From the NCBI GenBank assembly GCA_963210315.1, contig OY723286.1:2108001-2172000 (forward strand): 64,000 bases of DNA, written 5' to 3'. The notes beneath the pieces are model-generated. The model was not told the DNA's origin. It made no database searches and was given only the letters and a program-made list of their open reading frames with translations. A program made the position numbers and the translations under genes. Position 1 is the stretch's first letter; each line of letters opens with the position of its first letter. Below, piece by piece: positions 19,484 through 31,526 of this stretch. The stretch comes from Rhynchopus euleeides (taxonomy: Eukaryota > Euglenozoa > Diplonemea > Diplonemida > Diplonemidae).

Positions 19484-22400
19484 TGCTGCCAGCCTTGCCC
19501 CCCCCCCCTCCCTGAAAGCTTAAATAAACCAGGACAACCAAAAAAAATGGCATTACCAGGGATATGGGGAAATGCTTTGAGGCAGAGGTAAAGAGCGTCT
19601 CAGGTATACCAGCCGTGCGCCTCCCTTCTCTCTCACTCGCACTCTCCCCACACCTTGCGGCTCCTTGGGGAAAGGCAAGTAGCCCCGGGTGGAGTTGCAG
19701 GGTGTATTTTCTCTTGTAGCCTCATGCAATGAAGGAGGAAATGGAACACGGAGAAAGCAGGTCATTCGAGTTTACGGCACGCGTAGTGCCGTAATTGCAG
19801 AGCCACATCTCACCTCATCACAGGTCGAGGTGTGTGCGTTTCACCACAACCTCTCCCCTCCCCATTCCCCCGTGTTGAGTGACATGTGTCGATAGTGTTC
19901 CATTTCTCTCTGTTCTTCCCTTTCGTTTAGACGCAAATAGCCAGCAGGTAGAAGATGTGCCGCACCCCTGCCAGACGTGCTCCCAGCCCCTCCTGCCTCT
20001 CGCACTGGGCGAAGCCTACGACAGAGCTGCGCTCCCGCAGCGACGCCGCACGGCTGTGGAGGCCGCCCCCCCTTGACCGAAGCACGGGGGTGTTGTCGAG
20101 GCGGAAGCACATGCAGTGCTTAGAGGAGTTGTCTTTTTCTATTTTGTTTCGTGCCGTCGGGAAAGGGGGGGATAGGGGGGGGGGGGTTGGGATCCGCCCC
20201 TCTTCCCTCATTGCCCCCCTCCCCCTCCGAGGTCACCAGAGCACCCATCACGTGACTGAGGGCCTCCGGCCCCTGCCACTGTGTGGAGGATATCTCGACT
20301 CTGCAAGCCTGGCCCTCTTTGTTCCCTGCAGACCCCCCCAGAGGTGTTCTACCCTGTTTCGATGGGTGCTGCCTTGGTTTTGGTATATCCCATTGATATT
20401 TCACTCTCTCAGTGAGCCACTCAACCCACCTTTTTCTCCTAACAAGGGGATCAGGCGGAAATGCAGCGATCGGGGAAGTGTTCGGTGCTTGCCGCCACAC
20501 ACAGTCTTATGCGCCTGCCAATCACACACCACCAACACTTCCGCAAATTTTTTGTGTGTGCCTGTGCGATCTATGAAAACCATGTTCTCGTTTACCTTTC
20601 GTATTTCTTCACGAATGATCGTGCACGTTTCGCAGCTGTACTTCGTCTTTTCCAAACTTCAAAACAGACACACACACACACAACAGACACAGCCCGCATA
20701 GCGAGTGAAGGGTGAGGCCACCGCCTTACTTTTCTCCTCTTCTCTGCTTCACCCACCCTGTTCCTATCTCCCACTCTGCCTGTAATCTTTATTCGCGTGA
20801 TTCTGCCCCCCAACATGCTGCCCACCCCAATGGAATTGAGTGGTGATTGTACACTGACATTTCCCTGCACAAGGACAAGAGGATCATTGGTCATTCTGGC
20901 TTGGCGCCTTTGACTTGACGAATGCACATCTCTCAGATGTCTCGGTCATGGTCGTGGCGAGGCCTTCTTTATTGTGGTTGCACCTGCACCCTCCTGAGTT
21001 CAAAATCTTCTGCCGCCTTTCTCATTGGGCAGATCCCTGAAGAAGTGTAAATTAATGGCTGTGTCTTGTGGCCTTCTCAGACCATCAGAGCACCGGCAGG
21101 CCAAATCCTCCTTCTCTTGCAGCGTGAGGGAGTGTCAGTTGAGTGGGTCCTTTTTGGTCTCGGGGTTCTGGAACAGGGTGGCGATATATTGGACGGCCCT
21201 GGATTTCCGACAACTCCCCGAACCCGTTCAGAAACGGCCTCCGAACCGTTTCTCGCACCAATGTTCCGTATTGATTGGGGTCTTCCCTGGTGTGTTTCCG
21301 TGAATTTCCTCCTCTGTTCTGGGAGGAAGAAACAGCCGAACTTCTGCCGAAAATCTGCCGACAGCGCTAGACCCCCCCCTCCCGAACCCCTCAAAATGCA
21401 CTTCTCATACGCCTTCTGGCGACGTCGTGCACGTCACCGCCCTAGTCGTCTTGGCGGCAAGTGGGTGGTCTCCCCTTTCACACCTTTGCTGTCTCTCTCT
21501 CTCTCTCTCTTCTGGGTGAGCCATTCTTGCGGAGTTTGAGGAAGAACGGCACCAAACACGGGAGTACGCCTTCTGGCAGCACTGTGCACACCACCCTGTC
21601 CTGAGCCACGCTTGTGGCCATCAATACTTGTGACCGGAGAGTCACTGCGGAACCCTCTACACCACGCTTTTTTCTCGGTTCACCCCAGTGGCCACACCTC
21701 ATGCGCCCGGTGCGTATTTATGGTCGTGCTGTCTAACAGAGGCTTCACCCTCGTCTGTATTGTGTACCTCGCAAACTGAAGGTCTGTCGTATTCAGCGCT
21801 GTAGAAGGAAGGGCACACATGCCTGCCTGGGCTATGAGACGCACAGAGTTTAACTGCTCGACGCTTGCCACTCCCTGCCCCGGCTCAGGGGCACGGGCCT
21901 ATCGCCTCGGTGCTCCCTTCAGGAACAGCGTGTCTTCCGCTAAGCCATCGTGGTCGGGGTGTAAGCAGGGCGATTTGTTGGGTTGCCTGCACTGGGTTGC
22001 TCAAATCCTGTGATTTTGAGCCACGAGGAGGCGTGCTGGGGTCGGGTTTGCGGGGTTTGCACCTTCACTGCTCTCACCCCCACGGCGTGGCAATCGCTGC
22101 GTTGTCACCGAGAATGCTCCTGGCTACCCACCCCTCCCCCCGCCTCCTTTTGAGGTAGGCAGAGCGAAGCGAACAACGTTTCTCGCTGAAGCCCCTCTAA
22201 ACCCCCACAACCCCTATACTGTAGCGTAGATCACACTGAGTCACCTTGCTCTTGGCGTGATCTCAACTGTTGTGACCCCTGCTTGCTGTACTCTCTCGCA
22301 GCCCATAATATTATGTCGGCTGCAACAACCAGCCGCACCAAGACAGCCTTTTCTTTTGTTAGGGCAACAGTTCAAAGTCCTGCTCCCACCGTACATCTGC

Positions 22401-22737
22401 TTCACTGCCCCACCACAGACACAGAGAAGTCAACTGAGATCTTTATTTTTCCCTCTGATGGTGTGATTCAGGAACCCCCCAGAACTGGCATAGACATGGC
22501 ATAGAACCGGCATAGAACTGGCATAGAACACCGGTCCACAATCCTTCAGGAAATGTCCGTGCAGGTTTCTACTGGGGAGATACACTACTTGACCACTTTA
22601 TGGTTCAGGTCAAGGGGGGGAATTCACTTCCCGATTAAAAAATGTCACATTTCTCTGATGTAGGGCTCTTTGGTGACGGGAACATGGGATGCAGAAGCTG
22701 GGGGGGTGGGGTGGGCGGTGGAGGGGTGTCCGCAGTG
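19484..22737. other. Spacer of 3.3 kb, no gene recognised
   Basis: Mixed sequence with many pyrimidine tracts and TTGCAG or GTTTAG strings that could be acceptors, a CT microsatellite near 21491 and four GGCATAGAAC-type units at about 22487-22530. A frame at 19930-20076 after a TTTCGTTTAG string looks weakly coding, but no gene model could be built. Confidence 0.35.
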
Positions 22738-23344
22738 TCTTCCCAGCACAACTGGAGAGCCACCCACTCTGCTGCAGTTTGCCGAAGCTAGTACCTGGCG
22801 CAATAACCCAGCGCGTTCACTCCATCGATCTGTACAAGAAGCAGCCCAGCCAGTGCCACAAGCCCAGGCCGAAGGGGGGTGACGTTCTCTCGGGGTACCC
22901 GAGGGAACAGAGAGGTAACAGAGCGGGATATCCGTGGGATGTCCCTCTCTGTTACTCTCGTGTCTTCTGCAGGGTTCCACCTTGGCGTAGGATATCCAAC
23001 GCGAGAAGCAACATCCCGTGGAGGTTATCCCCATAGGATATTCTACCCAAGTTCTGGGAATCGAACCACCACCTACGGTTTTCACGCCCGAATACGCAGG
23101 CTCCATGACAGCACATGGCGGACAACCCAGAATCGAGCGCGGTGGCTCCAGCACATCTCCCGACGGCGTTCCCCCGAGGGGAGCCTCGCCCGATGTACTT
23201 TGCACAGAGGAGGGGCGACCCGTCTGGGATGTCGACTGCCGCAGTCACGGTGTCGACGACACGCAGCACCTGAGCGGGTTTTGAACCCGGGACCGTCAAT
23301 TATCAGGCAGGACTTCAGGCCTTGAGGGGGGCGCCGACCTGGGC
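22738..23344 (+). repeat. Duplicated segment A1 with tRNA-like B boxes
   Basis: 607 bases, about 90% identical by eye to 28155-28724. On the minus strand it contains GGTTCGATTCCCAGAAC and GGGTTCAAAACCCGC, both resembling tRNA T-arm/B-box sequences, but no complete cloverleaf could be folded. An AACAGAGAGG inverted repeat lies near 22910-22965. It may be a SINE-like or composite element. Confidence 0.65.
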
Positions 23345-25650
23345 TTCCCCTCCCGGTGCCCTCAACCCTGCACTATCTGTGCGAAGGGAAGCAAGCCTCT
23401 GCACCGCACCCCCTACCTTGTTCCATCACATGTTGTCATGCTCAACAAAGCCACCCTGTGTCCACACGGTTGATACCCATACCTTGGGCGTCACAATGTT
23501 AACGCCCCCTGTATGCTGTGTCCCACCCCACCTGCCCCCACCCCTCTCGATGAAAATCGCCGCTGAAATCACACTGACACAGGCGTGGTCAGTACCCTAG
23601 CCTGGGGTGCGCTACGCAAACTCTTGTTTCAAACACCCCCCCACCCCCCCGGAGTGCACTACACAGACGCACAGTGGGCCTCTTCCCCACGGCGTCTTGA
23701 CCATCACTCAAGCCTGATCAAACCGTAGACACACGTGAAGCTCGTTGCAGTGTAGATCACATCGAGCATTTGCTGCTCATGATGAGATCCCCAACGGCAT
23801 CCGCACGCACGCTGCCTGGGCGGGGGTGATCTTGCCCGCTCAGGGCGAACGCCGTCTTTGAAAATTGTTTCAGCCACGTGTGGCTTGAAGAAGTCACACC
23901 CAAATAAACCCCGAGCTTTCCAAAAGCCTACTTCAGGAACACTCCCGGTGTGCCTACCACCCGCCAAACTCCGCTAAACTGGAGGCAAAAAATGGGGGTG
24001 GTCGAAGCCTCAAACGCATCAGAGCAGACAAAACTAGAGTCTGAGAGTAGTTGCCCACGAATGGTCTTGTGACTTTCCCACGGGCCGCCGAGCAAGACCC
24101 CCGGTATCGAAAAGTGTGACGTGCAGATGCCCCCCCCCTCGCTACCCACCCCCCCACTCACCCCCCCGAGTCGCGTCGCAGTCTGAAGCTGTTCGTCACT
24201 TTCTGTTGAACGGGTGCATCAAAAGTCTTTCTTCTCTCCCTCCATGACTAGTTCTCGGGGGCATATTCCCAACAGCACGAGCCTCCTCCTCCGGAAGGGT
24301 ACAACCCCGCCGACAGCAGGCCGGTTGGAGTTTACTGTGCTGGGATCGTCTTACGTGCCATCCTCTTTCGTTCCACATCAACCGCTAATGACTCACGAAA
24401 CAAAACAATCAACCTCTCCCTCCATCCGGTCAATCGGGGGCACGGCGAAATGCGTCAATGCAACGGCAAGTCGAATGCTCCTTTCTGACAGCGCCGTGCC
24501 AGGCAGGCGGTGGTCACCCGCTCCTTCCAGCACCTAGTTGTCCGACGCCAAGAATTGTCCAGTTCCCTCGGGGCGGTGAATGTTTGACTTTGGTTCGCCT
24601 CCCCCCAAAAAAAGATCAACCGCGGGATTTTTTCCAAGCTCAACTCCCTTGCGTGATCTGCTGAAACCTCGAAAGCATGGGCCGTTGCCATCGGGACATC
24701 AAGGCTTCGATGGTGGGTCGACAGCCCAGCTCTCCGGTTTTGGGGGGGGGCGGCACCGCCAGCAAGCGCCAGGCCCGTATCAACGATAGAAGTAAAATAC
24801 AGTTCGAAACGCGACGGCATGAAGAGGGGTCCCGACGCGGTGTTTGGGCCGGTCATGCTGCCAAGGCTGTCGAGAACTGAATCAAAAAGCAAATCACTTG
24901 GTTTTGTTGGGGGGTATTTTTCACACAATAGAAGAGTTGGGGGAGGCAGACACACCCCTTTGCTGAGCCCCTCCAACACGCACCCAACGGGTCTACGGCA
25001 GCCCTGCGTACTAAAGCGAGTGTTTTCTTTGCAAGAACGAAACCAGTCCTTTTGGGTGTGTGTGAGCATCTGAGTTCGCTCGGTGCAACCCTACACGAAA
25101 CAAACCAAATCACAACGCGCCTGTGTGTGTATCGGGGGAGGGTGCTGTCTCCGGGTCTGCTCTGTGTGGCAGCATGCACCACACATACACACGCCATCAT
25201 GGCCGTTTTTCTTCCCAGGGCGGGGGTCTTGGCGTTTGCCGGACCACCGGGCCCTCGAACAGCAACTTCGAGCATTCTATCATTCAAGGGGGCCAGTCAG
25301 GTCCCTCGGACCTATTTTTTTACGAAAGATCATCAGGTATGGCTCACAGCCCGTCGCCCAAACGGCTGGGGCTGTGCGACTGCCATAGTTATTCGAAATG
25401 AGAAATAATCGGAATGAACCGGGCGTAGCCACACTGCCTGGTTGTCTTGGCATCAGGCAGGTGGCTCGTCGGCAGCAAAAGAAGAAAGTATCCAAGGAAA
25501 GCCACCCCCCATCCCCATGACACACACCCCCAACCCCGAGGCATGGCGCATGCCTTGCCTGTGTTGTAAGGTGTTGTACGGCGAAATAACTCACGGAGTT
25601 CACGGCGACACGCCCTTATTTCGGCGTTGCTCCCCAGCGTTTTTTTTTCT
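23345..25650. other. Spacer of 2.3 kb, no gene recognised
   Basis: Low-complexity C-rich patches and short frames on both strands. Apart from the GCTCGGTG motif at 25070, nothing repeated or coding could be supported. Confidence 0.4.
25070..25110 (+). repeat. Dispersed GCTCGGTGCRACC motif, copy 3
   Basis: CTGAGTTCGCTCGGTGCAACC followed by CTACACGAAACAAACC. Confidence 0.5.
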
Positions 25651-25955
25651 GCGATAATTCCATAGTTTTCCTTCGCGCGAAGGCCTTTTTTTTCGTGCGT
25701 CGGACGCGCGCGACGCGCGAAGAAAAAAAGTGCTCCTTTTTTTCGCGCGAATAAAAAAAACGCCCCTTTTTTTCGCGCGAAAAAAAAAAAGCACCCCTAT
25801 TTTTCGCGCGAATAAAAAAAGTGCCCTTTTTTTTCGCGCGAAAAAAAAACGCGCCCCTATTATTCGCGCGAATAAAAAAAACGCTCCTTTTTTTCGCGCG
25901 AAGATAAAAAGCGCACCTATTTTTCGCGCGAATAAAAAAAGCGCATTTGGGGGGT
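25651..25955 (+). repeat. TTTTTCGCGCGAAAAA tandem palindrome array
   Basis: About eight units of roughly 30 bases, each a TTTTTCGCGCGAATAAAAA-type palindrome separated by GYGCNCC linkers. Because each unit is palindromic, repetitive frames open on both strands; these are not genes. The left flank (CCATAGTTTTCCTTCGCGCG) is matched in inverted orientation at the second array near 29240. Confidence 0.9.
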
Positions 25956-25989
25956 GGGCCACCCAGGGCTTCCCACAATCTTCATCCCT

Positions 25990-26499
25990 CTAAAAAGTCA
26001 TGACGATTTTTTCCACAGAAAAAAAGGCTCTCAAAAAAAATTTTCCGCCGCGCGCTTCGCGCGCGGCGGCTTCGGCCATGATGCTCGGTGGGCCATGCGG
26101 CCGGGTCACAGATTGCGCCACATCTTGCGGCGACTCCTCTTCATCTTCAGAGAGAGGGTAGTCCAGCAGCTCTGGGGTGGCGGTCCGCTGACTCTTCAGG
26201 TCGGGGGGCTGTGAGCGAGACCGCGACCGCGACCGCGAGCCAGAGGGCTGGGGCACTGGAGGCGCAGGGGCAGGACCCGGGGCAGATGCAGGAAGGACAC
26301 GCTTGTTCCGCTTGTCGTCCTTTTCGATGAAGTCCAGGAGGGCTTTCTTCGACTGGTACGCCTTGGGGAGTTGAATGTGGCGGTACCGAGCCTGCTCAAG
26401 CAGGATGTCGCGGTCTTTCTGGAATGCCGAGTAATCCAGGCGGATCTTGGATGCGTCGACATTCCTTCTTGCACCGAAGCCAAAAGCCGCCAGTGACAT
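25990..26499 (-). CDS. Unrecognised 169-residue protein with an Arg-Ser run
   Basis: The minus-strand ATG at 26499 opens MSLAAFGFGARRNVDASKIR, followed by a predicted helical stretch (DRDILLEQARYRHIQLPKAY). A Pro-rich linker precedes a GSRSRSRSRSQ run (about 95-105). An acidic patch PLSEDEEESPQD (about 121-132) follows. The SR run is typical of RNA-binding or splicing-associated proteins. The C-terminal 30 residues are encoded by a GC palindrome and a T-rich repeat, so the true C-terminus may have been replaced by repeat insertion. A longer upstream extension is open but crosses tandem copies of GATGTTYGCYACTGCRCACG (about 26585-26650). Confidence 0.4.
   Translation of the reverse strand: MSLAAFGFGARRNVDASKIRLDYSAFQKDRDILLEQARYRHIQLPKAYQSKKALLDFIEKDDKRNKRVLPASAPGPAPAPPVPQPSGSRSRSRSRSQPPDLKSQRTATPELLDYPLSEDEEESPQDVAQSVTRPHGPPSIMAEAAAREARGGKFFLRAFFSVEKIVMTF
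26045..26069 (-). repeat. GC palindrome with GAAG loop, copy 1
   Basis: CCGCCGCGCGCTTCGCGCGCGGCGG, preceded by AAAAATTTT. Read on the minus strand it gives GCGCGAAGCGCG followed by GGAAAATTTT. Confidence 0.75.
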
Positions 26500-27029
26500 G
26501 TTGTGGGAAGGGATATGGGGGTTGGATGAAACTGTGCGGGTGATGAGTGTAGATCGAACAGAAGGAGGGATGCGGGGATGGACCTGCGTGCGCAGTGGCG
26601 AACATCGTGTGGGGGAGGCGGGTCGACCTGCGTGTGCAGTAGCAAACATCCAATTCCTGAACGATTTTGAGCCTTCTTGCGACGTCGGATGGCGTCTCAG
26701 TGCTGGGCGGAAACCTTTCATGCAACAAGCTGTATGCCTGGTAGAACCAGGCCAAACCGGGAAGCCCAAAAATGAGGAAAATCCTCAGCCCCCCAAAAAA
26801 TTTTTTCGAAGAAAATCCTCAGCCCCCCAAAAAAAATCTGGAAGAAAATCGTCAATCCCAAAAAGTGGGAAAATGCAGGGGATAAGATAGGTCTGGTTTT
26901 CCGGTTTTCAAAACCAGGGTTTCCCGGTTCCCGGTTTTCTGGAAAAAAAAAGGTCGGTCTCATTTTTGGCGGTTTTTTTTGTGATTTTGGGACAGTAAAA
27001 CAGTCAGAAAAAACGCCATAAAAAAATAG

Positions 27030-27080
27030 AAAGTGACCCCATCGTGATCCGCACAGAGCTCAAATAGTCCAAAGAAGGCA
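27030..27080 (+). repeat. Dispersed GACCCC motif, copy 4
   Basis: AAAGTGACCCCATCGTGATCC followed by GCACAGAGCTCAAATAGTCC, inside segment B1. Confidence 0.65.
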
Positions 27081-27554
27081 GAGAAGCGGAGAAGAAAAAT
27101 GGACCTAGCGGGTGGCCCGGTGGGTGGTGATGCCCTCGTCATGCAGGTCTCTTCTGTTTTGAAGGTGCACACATGGTGGACTCCAGCCACCATGTCTAAG
27201 AGGGAGTCTAAGACTGCAGTCTGGAGGGCTGAGACGAGAACTCAAACGACTTTCAAGCAGTCTTGAAGGTCGCCAAGCCTATTGGGGGCAACTAACAGAT
27301 GAGATTTGTTTGTTGCCTGTCGTCACAGCTAGGTGCCCATCTCTTCGATAACGGAATGTGTGCAGAGATCTCGTGGACCCTTTGGCCATTCTGTCGTGCA
27401 CCCACTCCACCCACAACGCACACCTGTCACGAGTGGTCGCTCCCCCGTCCTCCTCCACCCTGAAGGTTGAACCCTCAAGGACCAGTGATCTCCTGCTGGC
27501 CGGGCTGCGATACAGCGAAGCCTTCCTACTTACAAGCGAATCCAGACTGTAGGG

Positions 27555-27615
27555 AACAGATGTTCACTACCGTGGCCTCCGGCGGCTGGGGGGCTCCGCC
27601 CCCCAGACCCCCCTG
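27555..27615 (+). repeat. GC-hairpin repeat inside segment B1
   Basis: Single unit starting AACAGATGTTCACTACCGTG. Its counterpart in segment B2 is at 56797. Confidence 0.75.
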
Positions 27616-27761
27616 TGTAAAAGCATTGCACCAGACCGGTTTTTTGGGCGAGAGTCCAAACTTTCAAAGCAGCTGCTGCGCCTGCCCCACCAAGCAGCCT
27701 CAGTACGACAGGACGCGCGCAGGCACCGGGCCCTCTCAGATTCTGGGAGGGTTTGCGCGGG

Positions 27762-27785
27762 TCGCGCGCGCCGAAGGCGCGCGCG
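27762..27785 (+). repeat. GC palindrome with CGAAGG loop, copy 2
   Basis: CGCGCGCGCCGAAGGCGCGCGCG followed directly by AAAAATTTT. Its duplicate in segment B2 is at about 57003-57026. Confidence 0.75.
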
Positions 27786-28154
27786 AAAAATTTTCAAAAC
27801 CAGAAAAACCGGAAAACGGCGCCAGAAAAAAAGTCTATCTTATACCCTGGTGAAAATGGGGGGGAAAAAAAAAAAGACAATTTCTTCGGGAAAATCGTCT
27901 TAGGGGAAGCCCTGGGGCCACCTGATTTGGCCCAAAACGGGTTCCGCCGAACGCCGCCACACCACCGCCCAACTCCGCCCAACGCCGCCCAACTCCGCCA
28001 AACTCCGCCAAACTCGGGTCAAAATCAGCTCCAAAGTGGCGGACACTACCTGTTTTGCCTTTGCAAACGGGGGGGGGGAGGTGTTGTACTGAGGGATTTT
28101 CGCTCAGAAATGCTGAAGAATGAGCCGCCTCACAATATTGGTGACCCTCCACCA

Positions 28155-28724
28155 TCTTCCCAGCACAACTGGAGAGCCACCCACTCTGCTGCAGTTTGCC
28201 GAAGCTAGTACCTGGCGCAATAACCCAGCGCGTTCACTCCATCGACCTGTACAAGAAGCAGCCCAGCCAGTGGCACAAGCCCAGGCCGAAGGGGGATGAC
28301 GTTCTCTCGGGGGACCCGAGGGAACAGAGAGGTAACAGAGCGGGATATCCGTGGGATGTCCCTCGCTGTTACTCTCGTGTCTTCTGCAGGGTTCCACCTT
28401 GGCGTAGGATATCCAACGCGAGAAGCAACATCTCGTAGGTTATCCCATAGGATATCCTACCCAAGTTCTGGGAATCGAACCACCACCTACGGTTTTCACG
28501 CCCGAATACGCAGGCTCCATGACAGCACATGGCGGACAACCCAGAATCGAGCGCGGTGGGAGCCTCGCCCGGATGTACTTTGCACAGAGGAGGGGCGACC
28601 CGTCTGGGATGTCGACTGCCGCAGTCACGGTGTCGACGACACGCAGCACCTGAGCGGGTTTTGAACCCGGGACCGTCAATTATCAGGCAGGACGTCAGGC
28701 CTTGGGGGGGGCGCCGACCCGGGC
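28155..28724 (+). repeat. Duplicated segment A2
   Basis: 570-base counterpart of 22738-23344. It lacks about 38 bases between two GGTGG/GGAG-like strings near 28558 and a few bases near 28432. The flanks of A1 and A2 are unrelated. Confidence 0.8.
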
Positions 28725-29067
28725 ATGCCTGAGGACTTCCCGACAATACCGTTGAGCGGAAGTTGGGGCGGGAAGCTGAGACGGGCAAATCTTGCGCTTC
28801 TGCTGAGCCCTATTTCTGGCCCACTTCTTGTACCCGTGCCTGCTGTACCAGGTGCCTGTTCCAGTCATCTGCCTCCCAGAGGACGCATCTGAGAGACTCT
28901 CGTCTTTCGTCCCTGTGCCACATGCTCACAGGTGAGCACCACACCCAGTATCAAGAAGACGATCAATCATGGAGGCATGGAGAAGGCGCATGACACAGTG
29001 AGCTGGACGCCAACAATAGTCACACTGTTCACAGCACAGCCACAGGGACAAGGTGCCAAGGGGCCAA
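28725..29067. other. Spacer, no gene recognised
   Basis: Short mixed sequence between segment A2 and the second CGCGCGAA array. Nothing further seen. Confidence 0.5.
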
Positions 29068-29255
29068 TTTTTTCGCGCGAAGCGCTTTTTTACCCCTTTT
29101 TTTCGCGCGAAATGCGTTTTTTTTTCGCGCGAAGCGCTTTTTTTTTCGCGCGAAATCCTTTTTTTTTTCGCGCGAACCCCCTTTTTTTTTACGCGCTCGC
29201 GCAGGGGTCCGGGGGGTTCGCGCGTAGCCAAAAAGCTTCGCGCGAAGGGAAACTA
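29068..29255 (-). repeat. Second TTTCGCGCGAA palindrome array
   Basis: Seven or so TTTTTTCGCGCGAA units with variable linkers, followed by an ACGCGCTCGCGC stretch. The right flank CTTCGCGCGAAGGGAAACTA matches the inverse of the left flank of the array at 25651. Confidence 0.85.
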
Positions 29256-30089
29256 TGTAATTCCTGGAATTTGAATACCTCCTCAGACAGTAAGGTGTGT
29301 GCAGCGCCCGGTTTTTTCCACACAAACAGCTTTGTTTGTGAAAGGGCCGGTCTACGTGCTCCGGCGTGCGGAGTGTGTTTTGATCACCTCAACCATCTTG
29401 TGCCTTCCGCTCTCAAAGTACAGACGGCGCCCCGGCCCGACCCTCCTTTGTTTCCAGTCACCAGCGGGGCAAGGGGCCCAGTGCTGTGGACGGTGGTTCG
29501 ACCCAACGCGAACCGCAAGCTCAACTCGGGGCGGTGGCGTTCTGCCTGCCTGTCTCACATCCTATTCACCCACCCCTCAGACCCACCCATCCCAACCCCG
29601 AAATACCCACCCAACCAGCCCATCTGTGTTGCATCGTGCAGCCACAAACAGTGGCGTGCTCAAGCAGTGCGATCAGATCCCCAGGCAAGCTTCGGAGTGT
29701 TGTTCCAACTATGTCAGAGAGGATCAGATCTGCACAAAAACGCACTTTTTTTTTCTTTCTTGCACAGCTGTGCGATCAGGGCTTTCCCTAAATATTGGGT
29801 CCGGGGGGGCTGGGAACCGGTTTCGGGTACAAAAAAAACGCGCACAGTAGGGGCACTTCTCGGGGGAGCTTGCCCGGCCCCTATGCCACCTGAGCTCCTG
29901 CAAAACCTACTTTTTGGCATGTTTTGACACATCTGTCTTCAAGACAGCTCCAGAGGGGCAAAAAAAGTTCTGTTTGTCTTATTTGCCAACCGCTCCAAAG
30001 GTGCAGAAATCGAGGGAAAACGTCCGATATTCTGCATTGACTCAGGGGTCCCAGCGGGACCCCCTCCTCAAATTTCCCAAAAACCCGTT

Positions 30090-30136
30090 CCTTGGAACGG
30101 TTGGAATCCGTGCGTATCGTGGTGGGGTCATTTTGG
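30090..30136 (-). repeat. Dispersed GACCCC motif, copy 5 (reverse)
   Basis: Minus strand reads AAAATGACCCCACCACGATAC followed by GCACGGATTCCAACCGTTCC. Confidence 0.6.
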
Positions 30137-30257
30137 CCATGGGGTGCTTGTTGACACCCATAGCTGGCTTTCGTCACTGGGGCCCGCCTTGTCGGCTGTT
30201 TACGGTCCCTCTACCCACTAGACCTGCACGACCCCTCCGCAGCGGACAAGTCCATGT

Positions 30258-30316
30258 CACAGGGGGGTCTGGGGGGCGGAGCCCCCCAGCCGCCGGAGGC
30301 CACGGTAGTGAACATC
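30258..30316 (-). repeat. GC-hairpin repeat, reverse copy
   Basis: The only minus-strand copy of the unit; it is unpaired. Confidence 0.75.
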
Positions 30317-30995
30317 CGCGGTTGGGACGCGCCTTTTTGTACCCTGGAACAGCCTACTGTGCAGCTTGGGAGTGAAACCAGCCCATTCTGCCACCCGACT
30401 TGCTGCTCACCGGGAGATCCCCGAGTGCGGATAAACCAACCTTTTCTGGCCGCAATGAAATGATTCGTGCGAACCCGTTCCACGAGTATACTATTTTTTT
30501 GAAATCTTCACCATTTTTCCCCCTCTTCAGCCCACACCCTTCCCCTGCAAAAAAAACGCGCACAGGGGCTGCAAAAAAAACGCGCCAAACAGAGGGAAAA
30601 TCTTGAAATCGCCGGTCCCGGGTTAGGGTATGGATTTAGGGAAAGCCCTGTGTGCGATGATCCATTTCATTTTTTTTGTGCCCCTCATCATCGGGGTGAA
30701 CTGGCGTGCCGGATTTCGGGGACGCAACGCATCGTGAACAGGCTTGCGGAACCTTGTGGGTACCCTGCTGGGCCTGTGGTGCAGGGACCCATCACATGCA
30801 TACCGACGTGCTGGAGGACAACCATGAGGACGAGAGACTACAGAGGGTCAGGCTGACTGGGGGGGTGCGGGTGTGCCTCCGCTCAGACCTCGAGAAAGCA
30901 GTAGCGCCACTGTGGGGAACGCAAGAAACTGCTGCCTGCTCACCAGGCCTGCCTGTGTTGTGCCTCACAGAGTTCGTGGCAACAAATGTACACAT

Positions 30996-31526
30996 TGGGG
31001 TAATCAGGCTGGGGAAAAAAACAACAAATCACAACAAATCACACCCGATCACAACAGATCACAACAAATCACAAGGCAAATGTTGTGATTTGTTGTGATT
31101 TTTTGCGATTTGTTGCGGCCAGTTGTGATTTGTTGTGACTAGGTGTGACGTGGTGTGATTTGTTGTGACCAGTTGTGACGACTTGTGACCCTTTTGTGAT
31201 GAGTTGTGATGAGGTGTGATCTGTTGTGATCTGTTGTGATCGCGATCCAAAATTTTAAATTTTTGAAATTTTGGATCGCGATCACAACAGATCACAACAG
31301 ATCACAACAGATCACACCTCATCACAACTCATCACAACTCATCACAACTCATCACAACTCATCACAAAAGGGTCACAAGTCGTCACAACTGGTCGCAACA
31401 AATCACAACTGGCCACAACAAATCGCAACAAATCACAACAAATCACAACATTTGGCGTTGTGATTTGTTGTGATCGGGTGTGATTCGTTGTGATTTGTTG
31501 TTTTTTCCCCCAGCCTGATTACCCCA
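30996..31526. mobile_element. GGGGTAATC foldback element, complete
   Basis: 531 bases with ends TGGGGTAATCAGGCTGGGG and the inverse, flanked by CACAT at 30991-30995 and 31527-31531. Almost the whole length is one hairpin built of ten- to eleven-base TCACAACAAA-type units. The centre is a GATCGCGATCCAAAATTT palindrome near 31240-31283. It has no coding capacity. The superfamily is not recognised; a 5-bp duplication with these ends is unusual. Confidence 0.85.

Larger units (their letters stand above)
26881..28102 (+). repeat. Duplicated segment B1, with the empty hAT target site
   Basis: About 1.2 kb nearly identical to 55904-57321. It begins with an uninterrupted GATAAGAT (26881-26888). In the other copy this octamer is duplicated around the hAT derivative. 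Compared with the other copy, this one lacks about 205 bases after 27219, with GTCTG at both edges of the deletion. It includes a GACCCC motif, a GC-hairpin unit and a GC palindrome. Confidence 0.9.
29256..30995. other. Spacer of 1.7 kb, no gene recognised
   Basis: Open frames on both strands without recognisable domains. It contains a reverse GACCCC motif and a reverse GC-hairpin unit, both entered separately. Confidence 0.4.

Noticed and set aside
19930..20076. Terminal exon after a TTTCGTTTAG acceptor-like string
   Set aside because: Open and plausible in composition, but no upstream exon or family supports it.
22950..23345. tRNA genes on the minus strand
   Set aside because: Only T-arm-like B boxes match; no cloverleaf with acceptor, D and anticodon stems could be drawn.
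25651..25955. CRISPR or repeat-protein gene in the CGCGCGAA array
   Set aside because: Palindromic units leave all frames open on both strands; spacers are a few bases and not unique.
31021..31510. CRISPR-like array of CACAACAAAT units
   Set aside because: Units are ten to eleven bases without unique spacers, arranged as an inverted hairpin inside a TSD-flanked element.
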